A DNA stretch of 64,000 nt from the NCBI GenBank assembly GCA_944474755.1, contig OX104122.1, forward strand, positions 20,175,714-20,239,713, written 5' to 3'. The DNA comes from Limnoperna fortunei. Its lineage: Eukaryota > Mollusca > Bivalvia > Mytilida > Modiolidae. Under the pieces are notes generated by a model that was given only the letters and a program-made list of their open reading frames with translations, made no database searches and had not been told where the DNA came from. Positions within the stretch are counted from its first letter, which is position 1. Each line of letters begins with the position of its first letter. This document shows positions 49,385-61,500 of this stretch, in pieces. Both the position numbers and the translations under genes were made by a program.

Positions 49385-52300
49385 TTAATAAATAAATAAA
49401 ATAAGCTATAATTAGATCATGCTAAGCAATAATATAAAATTCTGTATGTATTTAAATATCACTGAAATTTACTGTGATATATATACCTGCAAAATACAAA
49501 AATTCTGTTTATAAAACTATTTTTAGATATATAATTTTGTATCGACATATCACAACTGACCCATTTTATTACAGCCACATCTAGTTTTTTTATTATAAGG
49601 ACACCATATTACCTTGCATTATTCACTACACAAATGACACAAAATATTTGTTATGCACAATATAATGAAAAATGCATTGTACTCAATTAAAAATGGCTTA
49701 TACAAGGTCTAGTTATGGGAAACAGATGACACAATCATTTAGAACCCCTTTTTAAGTGTACACTTGCAAATACAAGACTGACTTGTTCATAATAAAATAT
49801 TAATTAACTAGAAACAAAAAGTCTTTTGCACATATGATAAAATTAAATATTTGATTAGAATGTTGTAAAAAACAACATTCTGGGTTTTTGGGGGAGGGGG
49901 TCATGATGGCACTTTTTATTTTTCTGCATTATCATCATCATCATACAATTATAAAGAATAGTGTACTATATTCACTTAGACAGATTCAAAACCATCATCA
50001 CACATTTTTTCTACAAATGCCATTCTATCCCTCTCCCCTTGTATACAAAAATTTTAGAACAGCTATAACATCAGCATGGAATGTTTTATGTAATCAACAA
50101 TCACATGGGTTATATATATAAGGGTTATATATATATATATCTATATATATAAATTAATTTTTTTATCTTGTAAATCATGTATGTGGCAGGTACGAAGACC
50201 AATAACATTTACTACAGAAACAAATGGATAATTTGTCCACAATATATGTAGGAATTATTACAAGAATTTTTTTATCTTTAAGGATTTGATATGAAGTTTC
50301 AAAGCTTTAATTAATTTACCATCCATTATTTCCAAAATTGTATTGGCCAATGAAATAAAAACCTTGAGGGCACAGCTTAAAATAGGAAAAAAATCTCAAC
50401 ATTTTCATCTACTGTAAACTAAAATGCCCATTTTACAGAATTATAGATCTTATCATAAAAACTAAATATACATAGCAGCATTTGTCATGCTTCTCTGCAT
50501 GTAGGTTTACATTTTTTTGTAAAAACAACTGTCTTGTGACAATCTGAATAATTTTTGTAAAACATTTTATGATTAGTTGAACAATTCTCTAAGCTTTAAT
50601 GGTGGCATTTGCAAAATAAGAGGCACTGAAAGGAAAAAAAATAAAAAGTTTGTTTAACATTTTTGACAAATTTTCAAAAAAAAACTTAATATTAAGAACA
50701 AAAAAAATAGGAGAAATATTCAGAAAATTTAGCTTTAAAACTTTTAATAGCTGACTAAACAAAAAAGTTTTTTTTTCAAACACACAGCAGACCTCCATAC
50801 AAACAGTTACCCATACAGATTACCTAAGCTCGATTTGACATAACTTTGTACAACTTTGGTGACAAAAAGTTTCTAAACAAATAAATCATTTGTTCTTCCA
50901 ATATTTTGTTTCAGAACCATTGATGAATCTCGAGTAAACAAAACAGCCATCTGTGGTAGTTAATTTTATAACTGTGGTACCTTTGAAAACTTTTATTTCC
51001 ATCATAAATTGTTATATGGATAAAAATAATGTACATATCTGTAAAAATTCTATACACACATTAATGTGTAATGTCCTAATGTGTGATAGTGGAAAATGAT
51101 TACAAGCAAACTGAAGTTCTTGCAATTAAATCTCATTAAATGGTAGATTTATTTTTGGGGTGAGCCAACAGATGTTAGTGTTGTTTATGTTCAAAAGAAA
51201 AAATGTAAACTATTGACCATTAATATCTTACGATTTTTTAAACTATAATCTCAATATATCTTTTTTATTACAATATTACAACTATTTTTTTATTGTTAAA
51301 ACATAAAAAAAGAGTAATCAATTTCAATGCCAATAAAATAACAATTTATTTCTTAATGATTAATTTAGACATGGATGATCTAAGATTATTATACTCTTTG
51401 TACAGCTCATGCATGTTTACTATTTATAGTTGTCACACAAAAATAAAAAAATATGCGATTTAATTTCAACTAGAATGCCTGTTATAAAACATGTTTTTGA
51501 CTGCACAAGTTTTTTCTGCACGCATCAAGTAAAAGCAAAATGAAATCTAAATTAACAGCTGAAAGAAAAAGAAAATTATTCAGGAATCTTAAGATATGAT
51601 GTGTATTAATTAGACCCATCCAAACAAATGTATTTACAACAAGTGATTTAATTAATTTAACATAGAAATATTCCTGTGTATAATGTTCACGCAGGCTGGT
51701 CAGGTGACCTTTTTAAAGCAAAAAAGGTGGAATTACAGTTCTGGATATTGCAGATATCAGAATTTTAAATGCATTAAGTGCTTTAAGTACAAAAAAGTAA
51801 TTACTTTAAAAAATATAATAATTTCAAACAAAAACTTAAAAATTGCTTAGCACTGTTGTCATATAAAAATCATCAATGTCAATTGAAAATTATATACAAT
51901 TATATCCTAAAAACAAAACATTTATCCAAATCAGTGCAGAATATTTTTTTTTGGAATAGACTAATTTTTTTTTCACATCAAGCTCAGCTTATCCCATCAG
52001 TCCAAGACATACATGGAATAAATTACATCAACAAATTTTTTAAAACTAGATACTGTCTGTACTTTAAAAACTAATCTATGTATTAAACAATGATTGACAA
52101 GTATTAAGAAATAAACTGATATTTTAAGTCAGACAAGTGTTTTTCAGAGCATGAAAACGTGCATCGATTAAAGTGTTGATCAATTTAACCGTCTGCAATA
52201 TCTATTTTTGTCGTGTGTACTTTTAAACTAGGAACATGTTATGCAACATTAAACCTTAAATGGAGTCGGCAATAATGCAATCTAGAGCAAACGTGAGAAA

Positions 52301-54436
52301 AATTATACAAAATATTACAAAATGCAGATCAAGACCAAAAATGTGGAAAAAAAAAGGGATTTACCAGAAGATTGCTTTATCAGAAGTTAAATATCTGCAT
52401 GTTAAATCATTTTCTGTTGAGTTACGATTGTATAACATAGGGCTGTTCTAGAAATGTTCTATTTGATTCTACACCACATTAGCCACAGAAAAGTGTGCTA
52501 TAGAAGACCCCCAAAAACATTTTTCTGGAAAAAAAAACCTTTGTTACTTCCCTTGCAAGCAACAAGATGTATTATTACTGGAAATTATAGCCTGGAGTAT
52601 AGAATCGGAATGGATGTAGATATACTGATTAAAATATCACCTGCTTGCTCTTTGGTCAGTCAATTTACAAATTTGTTTAATTAAAAGAACATTTATTAGC
52701 ATTATGAATAAAGTCACATAAGTGTTTTTACAGTGCACGACAAAAAGGCACTGAATAAAGAATTTTGGCAAACATGACACTATCCATTAATATTATAACA
52801 ACGTTAGCATTTAGCCTCATGACATCTATATACTGTATTAATTATGTACAAAGGTATACAACTCTGGTTTTAAACTGTGATGTGTTCAGAGAATGTACAA
52901 ATCAGTGGCAGTTAATAGGCTGCATCACAGTGAAGAACCAATGTCATAATGATGTATATATGACATAGCATGCAATACAGGTAAGACCAGTTTTATTATT
53001 TTGAAGGTGATAAAGAGAAAAGTGAAGAATCTTTATTGAATAAACAAAAATCTTGTATTTAGTACATTAGTATTCTTTTGTATTTTAAATTGAGTATGAA
53101 AACTAGACAAAGTCAATCTAGCAATCACTTATACCCCGGCTTAAATTTTGCAGAACTTTTTTAGGGAAAAAATGTCTAGCTTTTTTTAACATATTTCATT
53201 GACTGGTGACCTTGACCTTTGATAAAATTCCTACAACATCAATATGCTTTTTACCACCTGATATGTATGATATATTCTAAGTTTCACTGAAATCAAATGC
53301 AAACATCTAAAGTTATTGTCCTGAAACTTCTTTTTTCCGAAAAGACGGACGGACATAAGGACCACTATGTACCCTTGACTCTGTCGATCGGGGGTATAAA
53401 AAAACATGGTAGTCTTTCCATATATTGCATATTACATGATTCTTCTGTGGACTGGTACCTAAAGCATTTGATATGAGAAACCAGTGATATAAACAAAAAC
53501 AACAATTAAGCACAAAGGTGAAAATTAAATACTATAGAAAATATATAGAAAACAAAAAATAAGCACAATCAATAAAAGGTCATGCCTTAAGCACCTACAT
53601 CTATAACATAAAAAAATTTAGGACATGAAAGCAAAAAATATAATATTGCGTTTTAACTTGACAAAGATTGCAACACAATCAGGCAAATGTCAGTCATCTG
53701 CTATTAACACAAAAATTGCTTTACAAATTTATGCATTAATAACATATACCACTAGTTAACATAAAATATAACTATAAATGGAATTTTCATGAAAGCTAAT
53801 GGAAAACAATATAATTACATCACAGATATCAACAAATACAGTTAAAGCAAACCCACATTAATAATGGGAGATAACTCATATTCACATTGATCTTCAATGA
53901 ATATGCAACAATAATACATTTTGTTGCATTTTCATATTAATCTTCTTTATAATGTAGATTTTTCATAACAACTTAAATTTCTTCAAATAAGTAGCAGGCA
54001 TTTCTTTAATTAAAATTTCAATATCAAAGGATTACTGTCATTTCATTAAAACACTGTAATTCCAGAAATGTTGGCAATATTTTAATCCCTGCAAAAAATC
54101 CAACTGGACATGATTTGCACAATGACTTGCATTTCAAACCTTCATAATTGTTTTACAATCAAGTTTTTCCTGAAAAAACATTAAAATAACTCACATTTCT
54201 ATCTTAAGCACAACAATCAACGATTTCAGAGTTTGCAGTAAATAGCAGGATATGAAAGTCCAAAAAAAAAGGCAAAGATAGTGGTACCTTTTCATGTTTT
54301 TGCTTTATCTTATAAGCTTATGATCAACCAAGGTTCCCATCTCCCATTCCACCACAGATGTTTATATGGCCTAGTCCTTAGTCAGTACCAATCATACATG
54401 TATACAGTAACTTCACATCCTTCATAAACTGTCAGC
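49251..54436. other. AT-rich tract without recognised genes
   Basis: About 5 kb with only short frames. It holds an (AT)n tract at 49328-49382, a smaller one near 50115-50150, and a dispersed repeat at 53205-53400 with GTGACCTTGACCTTTGAT and GACGGACGGACATA. It may include the 3' UTR of the LIM gene near the right edge of the region. Confidence 0.5.
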
Positions 54437-54555
54437 GCAGGTCGGGGGTTTTCTCCGGGTACTCCAGCTTCCTCCCCCAATAAAAACTGGACGCCATGAT
54501 ATAGCTGAAAAAATTGCTGAAAGTGGCGTTAAACACCATCAAACAAACAAACAAA
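54437..54555 (+). mobile_element. Short SINE derivative (tail half only) with 14-bp target duplication
   Basis: It starts GCAGGTCGGGGGTTTTCTCC and ends in CAAACAAACAAACAAA. The flanks are CATAAACTGTCAGC at 54423-54436 and 54556-54569. The tRNA-derived head and upstream body are absent. Sequence is close to consensus, so the insertion is young. Confidence 0.93.
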
Positions 54556-54569
54556 CATAAACTGTCAGC

Positions 54570-55374
54570 ACACACAATGGCAAGACAATGGCAGATCGTC
54601 TACATACAAAACTGATTTATACAATGCAGATTTTACTGCAATACAATTCATGGTTATAATATTTGCCATGTTGTAAAAAAACATAATTTTAATCAAAACA
54701 TTTCTGAAATATAAAATGTATTCCAATTTTTGAATTTTTGCAGAATTTTGTCATTTTCTGTTCCATAGAATATAACAAAATTTACGAGTTACACTGCAAA
54801 GCTTCACATGATAAAGTTAACTGATAAAAGCCTCTTCTGTAAAGAGATAATATTGAATTTGAATAGTTGTCCAATCAACACAATTTTACTTTCACTTTCA
54901 AAGTATAAAATTAAAGAAAAACCATTAGTTCTACATTATGACCCTGTAATATCAAAACAACAGCACTTTTTATACATTATACCAAACACACAATCACATT
55001 AATGTACATGGTATCAACAGAATATTAATTAGCATGTGTATAATAAATTCTTACATAAAATAATTGTTATTTGAATATTAATTTGTTATCATTAAATTCT
55101 TATCTGTAAAAGTGAAAAAAAAACATATAAACACTCCATCAAATGTTTTCCATAATGCATGCAACACATTGTACATCTGTGATTCTAGAACAACATACAT
55201 AATGAAAACACTTGAACGCTTTTTGCATCTATACAGAAATTAAAATTCTTGCAATATTGCATATCCAACATTTTAAGTAATGGCGCATTCATAAAATCCC
55301 TATCGTCTTTTGACAGTTCTTTCGATTTTTCAAAAATTCTTCAGATAGTTTGTTTCGTTTCTATATCGAGAACT
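54570..55374. other. Probable 3' flank or 3' UTR of the LIM gene
   Basis: AT-rich, non-coding. It lies directly downstream of the LIM stop codon on the minus strand. No convincing AATAAA was identified close to the stop. Confidence 0.4.
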
Positions 55375-55506
55375 TCACAGTTCTGTCGTCATCTTTGTGG
55401 TCATTGCCTGTATTCTCCTTGCATTACAATTTTTACAAAGAATGTGTTCATCTAGTGGATAACATCCACGTCCCTCCGCATCAGATGACAGCTGCAATCC
55501 ACAATC
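55375..55506 (-). CDS. LIM gene last exon: second half of LIM3 and stop
   Basis: Encodes [20 protein letters not shown], then [17 protein letters not shown] and a short tail ending in a TGA stop (55375-55377). Acceptor TTTGTAG. Confidence 0.92.
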   Translation of the reverse strand, partial: DCGLQLSSDAEGRGCYPLDEHILCKNCNARRIQAMTTKMTTEL

Positions 55507-58500
55507 CTACAAACACAACAAATTTAATGTCTTAATCTGCATGTTAAACAAATAAAATGTAGGAATAAAGAAAAGGGGGAAAATAAGTTTGTTTTTGTTA
55601 GTAAAGTTTTATCAAGGCATCAATTTGTCTCCAGAGAGGAAGCTTGAATACCTGGTAAGGACCTACCAGTCTTAAGCAAACTTTGTCAATTAGGCTGAAG
55701 TTCTGTACAACTTGCCTTAAGTGAATTAGGCTGAAGTTCTGTACAACTTGCCTTAAGTGAATTAGGCTGAAGTTCTGTACAACTTGCCTTAAGTGAATAA
55801 GGCTGAAGTTCTGTACAACTTGCCTTAAGTGAATAAGGCTGAAGTTCTGTACAACTTGCCTTAAGTCAATTAGGCTGAAGTTCTGTACAACTTGCCTTAA
55901 GTGAATTAGGCTGAAGTTCTGTACAACTTGCCTTAAGTCAATTAGGCTGAAGTTCTGTACAACTTGCCTTAAGTTAATTAGGCTGAAGTTCTGTACAACT
56001 TGCCTTAAGTCAATTAGGCTGAAGTTCTGGTACAACTTGACTTGAATCAATTAGGCTGAAGTTCTGTACAACTTGACTTAAGTCAATTAGGCTGAAGTTC
56101 TGCACAACTTGACTTGAGTCAATTAGGCTGAAGTTCTGCACAACTTGACTTAAGTCAGACTTAAATCACAAGTGAGATCATAAGCATTATATATATCATC
56201 TGTTAAATAGAAGTCATGTATAAAAGGATTCAAAAATAAAGACCTGTGTAATAATGCATAATCTGATAACAGCTTCTTAGGTATACCTTTAACAGTGGTA
56301 ATTAAAAAGGGGCAGATAACTAAACAGAAATCTGGAGGCAATTGTGGATAATTCCATAAAAGTGGACACTATGCAAACAATTGTGAGGATTACTGCAAAA
56401 TCACAAGTGTTATTTCTAAGCTCATTTCCTTTGATACCCTTTCATTTAGACATTTCACTTGCATTTTAAACAAAATGTCACAACATGACTTTAAACCAGT
56501 GCTTAAATCAGCTAGTTTGAAGGCATGATAATTGTATTCATATAGAAAAATATTTAAAGAAGCGAATTATATATAGTTTAACTGGATAAAAATCTGGACA
56601 CAATGAAATATGCTGCCTCAGATCCGTCTTGCAAAATCCGCTGTTTTGTTTTGCTTATAGATAGCTCTCTGACCTCCTACGTAAAAAAAATGTTGGACTG
56701 CAGAGGATTCTCGGATTAGTTGTGCTCCTACACATTCTATACAGCTGATAAACAAATGTTCCTTATGCAAAGGTCAATGTCATTGGTGACCTGTCCACTG
56801 TGGACACGTGGAGAAAGCAAAGTGTACAACAATGAATTTCTATAAATACCTCACATCTGTAGCATTCCACATGAAAACTTTTATCCATGGCCACCACTCT
56901 CACTGTCTCTTCTTGGCCTCTCTTTGGCATAATTGGTTGATGACAAACACAGCACCTTGGTGCAAATTTTCTTAAAAGGAAAAGCTCACAAAATAAGTAT
57001 TAAATATCTCATGTATTATTTTTATAAAAAAATTAAAATACAATTTAATTTACATCATTTCAATAACATCTACAGTAAATGTGTAGTGTAGACAGTTATC
57101 TAATATTGATCACCCGCAGGTCAACTTATTCGAACTTATTATTTATCATGATATAAGCAGCTTGATACTTTCAATCTTGGAATAAAAAAAAGTGGTTGCC
57201 TGAAAAATTGGTGAACAGTTGAACAATCTTATTTAAAATTATATAATACCAAAATCAAATAAATCATGCAGGCTGAGAAATTTCCACTAGCATGACATGG
57301 TTTATGATCAACAGGTTTCAAAAGTCATTAAGTAAGCATTGAGATATCACAATGTAACAAAAGAGTGTTAAAAATACTGCTGTTGTTGTATGTCCTCAAT
57401 CTAATTATTCATCTTGAAAGAAGTGGCTTAAAAATTTTAATCTTGGAAGTAAAAAAAAAAACCAATTTGCTGCAAAATTGGTGAACAGTTGTAAAGTTCT
57501 ATATAAAATGATAAAAATTAAAAAAATAACCCAAATAAAATATTTTGTTTGACTCATTTAACACATGTTTTGTATGCATGTTTTCACAGATACAAAGCAA
57601 CATTCACAACCAGACTTCAGTCACTGCACTTCAACACAAATGTCAACAAAATCCTATTGTATCTGTGACGATCCCTGACAAAAACTGGAAAAATTTCATT
57701 ATGTTAAAATCAAATCTTAGAAAAAAATTTTTTAACATTAATCAACTTTTTTGCTATCTTATGGAGGGGTCACAGTGGCCAAGTGGTTAGGGCAGTTGGT
57801 ATATTTTTTGATTATGTGCCTGTCAAACTAAGCCCTGTGGGTTCGAGTCTCAATGCAGTCAGGATGTACTTGACTACTCTCTATATTGACAAGGATTGCC
57901 AGCATGTCAGGGGATTTCTTCAGGAAGAACTTACTTGTGAAAGTCTTCAATACAGTGTATTTGGCTGGTAGCATCTACTGTAAATGGAATACCATCAAGG
58001 CTCTTACCGCACACGACACAAACAAAACAATCAGGATGGTAAGGCTTTCCTGTAGCACGCAGCAACTGTAAATGTATGTAGTCATTAAAATATATGGAAT
58101 ATACATGGATTAATCAATTAAAGGATGTGCTTTATATGCAGAATGCACTTTATGTCTAGGGAGCAGTATGTGTAGTTCAGTACTTTATGTCTGGGGAGCA
58201 GTATGTGTAGTTCAGTACTTTATGTCTTGGGAGCAGTATGTGTAGTTCAGTACTTTATGTCTAGGGAGCAGTATGTGTAGTTCAGTACTTTATGTCTAGG
58301 GAGCAGTATGTGTAGTTCAGTACTTTATGTCTAGGGAGCAGTATGTGTAGTTCAGTACTTTATGTCCAGGGAGCAGTATGTGTAGTTCAGTACTTTATGT
58401 CCAGGGAGCAGTATGTGTAGTTCAGTACTTTATGTCCGGGGAGCAGTATGTGTAATTCAGTACTTTATGTCTAAGGAGCAGTATGTGTAGTTCAGTACTT

Positions 58501-61500
58501 TATGTCTAGGGAGCAGTATGTGTAGTTCAGTACTTTATGTCTAGGGAGCAGTATGTGTAGTTCAGTACTTTATGTCTGGGGAGCAGTATGTGTAGTTCAG
58601 TACTTTATGTCCAGGGAGCAGTATGTGTAGTTCAGTACTTTATGTCTGGGGAGCAGTATGTGTAGTTCAGTACTTTATGTCTAGGGAGCAGTATGTGTAG
58701 TTCAGTACTTTATGTCTAGGGAGCAGTATGTGTAGTTCAGTACTTTATGTCTAGGGAGCAGTATGTGTAGTTCAGTACTTTATGTCTAGGGAGCAGTATG
58801 TGTAGTTCAGTACTTTATGTCTTGGGAGCAGTATGTGTAGTTCAGTACTTTATGTCTAGGGAGCAGTATGTGTAGTTCAGTACTTTATGTCTAGGGGGCA
58901 GTATGTGTAGTTCAGTACCTTATGTCTTGGAAGCAGTATGTGTAGTTCAGTACTCTATGTTTTGGGAGCAGTACATGTAAATATCCAATTGAAATTACAT
59001 GTAAAACATTTTTTATTTTAATCCCTATCAATGGACATGTACGATATTTAAACATTGAACAGGAAATATATACTAGTAATTATTTTCTATGAACTTTAGA
59101 AACAGGTACAAAAGAAAATGTTCTGCTGAGAATTTCTTATCTGCTTTGCAGTGATAACAAAAATATATTTAATGATTACTAGATACCAGGTCAAAGGTCA
59201 TTAACTATGGTATGCAACACATCACCTTTAAATAATTATCTACCCACATGCAAAACATCAAAAGCATACCAGAGAAAAAAGTTATAGCCAGGACACAATT
59301 AGTTTGGGACGGACATGGAAACCCTGACGGCAGACAAACTGATCCCTATATGATGTTTGCCACTTAGTGGAGAGGCCCTAATGAATGCAAATTCTAAACA
59401 AAATTTTAATACAGTACTACAATCAAGTTTTACAGGCTTGGCAAGTTCAAATAGGATCCCTCTCTAATAAGACCCTTCTTCCTAGAGGCCATTCCATAAA
59501 AGCCACTTCACATAAAATATGTATAAATGTTGTACAAGACAAAAATGATTCTCACACCAAGGCCACCCTTTTCATAAACCACATATTTTGTGCACAGTTT
59601 CTGTAGGACTTATTCAATAATTAGGCTAACTAGCTGTACTAAATGTCACACCCCTGGATTGCAGTTTTTTGCTTGCATATCAGGAAAATCAAATAGAAAC
59701 AATTTATGCATGATAACCAGTCCAACGCCTCTGTTATTTACATCTCAGAAATCACACTTAACTTTTTACAAGAATTTTATATTGTAAGTCAGCCATTTTT
59801 GTTTTTAAAGGGATATTATTTGTTTTCATGGTTGTCTGCTTTTGTGATGTCAATAGTATTCAGACAAACTGTGAGACTCTTCCCATGTCAACTGCAAACA
59901 ACACTGCCTAAAAGTTTTGAACAAACAAATCGACTGGTCATAGGTTATACAAAACATGGACAAAAATATTTAGAATGGAAAATCACCCCCATCAAAATGA
60001 AAAAAAAAACTTCAGAATTTCATAATCCTGATTAAATGCAAAAAATAAATGTTGATTTCAATTTGCACCTTTTTGGGGTCTACAAAAGGGATCTATCTTA
60101 TATTCAGTAAGCAGTTTTCATTTGTAACATTTAACCATTAATGCAAGTAATGCAAGACATGCTGACTGTTAGTATAACTGAACCTAATTTCAAACTTACT
60201 CTGTCTGTGATAGGTTTTGAACAAACTGAACATCTCTCTAGAGTATTCTGTAATGAAAATAAAAAGCCTGACAGACAAAAGCAATCATAAAGATGAAATT
60301 GATATAAATGATTATCGCACTGACCCAACTTTTTTCCATGATTGAGACCAGATGACATGAACATGTAAATATTCATGTGGGTACAGATTAGAAATGTTTG
60401 TTGACAATAATGAAAAAGACGAAAGTAAAAGGGGCACACTATATTGACATTATGTTGTTTTGGTTTGCTGGTTAAATTTCCGACAAAATAAAAACAAAAA
60501 CATCTGACACAAAACAGCAGCCAATTTTATACCATATGTACATTGTCTGGAAAAATATTATTAATTACTATTCACATGTGAATTACAGAAATTTGTTTCA
60601 CAGTTAAATAACAGTCCTCACTGTCAAATTAATAACTGAATGGAACAGACTAATAGTAAAATGTTAATGTGCTATGAATCTTATTATTTGAGTGCTAAAA
60701 TGTTTATCATACATTCATTATTCTTTGACTACCAGTAAACTTACAATGTAACAAGCTTCACAATAAGGTTTTGTGTCCATAGAATAGAACTGTTTTCCTG
60801 TAAGCATTGACCCTACAAAATAAAATTGGATTTAAAGTCTTAGTTATATCCTGACATTCTGTTAATATCCTCAATATAGCTGTAATACTGCTTTCTAGAT
60901 CTATTAATAAATCAATCAATCCATTGACAATTTTTTGTTTTATATTCGTGGTTTAATGACACTTTTCAAGAAATATCATGGCATCCAGTATTTTATTGGG
61001 GGAGGTAGCTGGAGTACCCAAGGAAAACTCTTGACCATTGGTAGGAAAACTGACAAACCTTGTTTAAACAATCATTTATGTCCAGTAAGGGTAATTACAA
61101 AAAATGCTTGGTGGTGGGTGTTTAGAAAAAGTGACTTCCTGGGAGGAGTAAAAGGCACTGGAAAATGCAGTTTCACAGCTACACACCAAATACATGTAGA
61201 CCACCATTAAGAGTTTTCTACTATGGAACTATACATGCAGAAACATGATATTCTCTATTAAATATTGTTTTTTTTTAAATTTCCACCCTCAAAATAATAT
61301 TTACCGGTACACACAGGTCTGATTTATTATTGAGCATCCTACCAGGGGATCCAACTCACGTCAATTAATAAATTATATACATGTATATCAACAAGATCAC
61401 AACTGGGGAAAAAAATTGTCTGCATATAAATTAATAGTATGTCCCATAACATAGCACAATAAAAGATTTTAATATGAAACATCTGAAATGAAATAACAGT

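Noticed and set aside
55598..56050. 150-codon minus-strand frame with a 12-residue repeat
   Set aside because: It is a by-product of a 36-bp minisatellite, whose unit is divisible by three, inside an intron.
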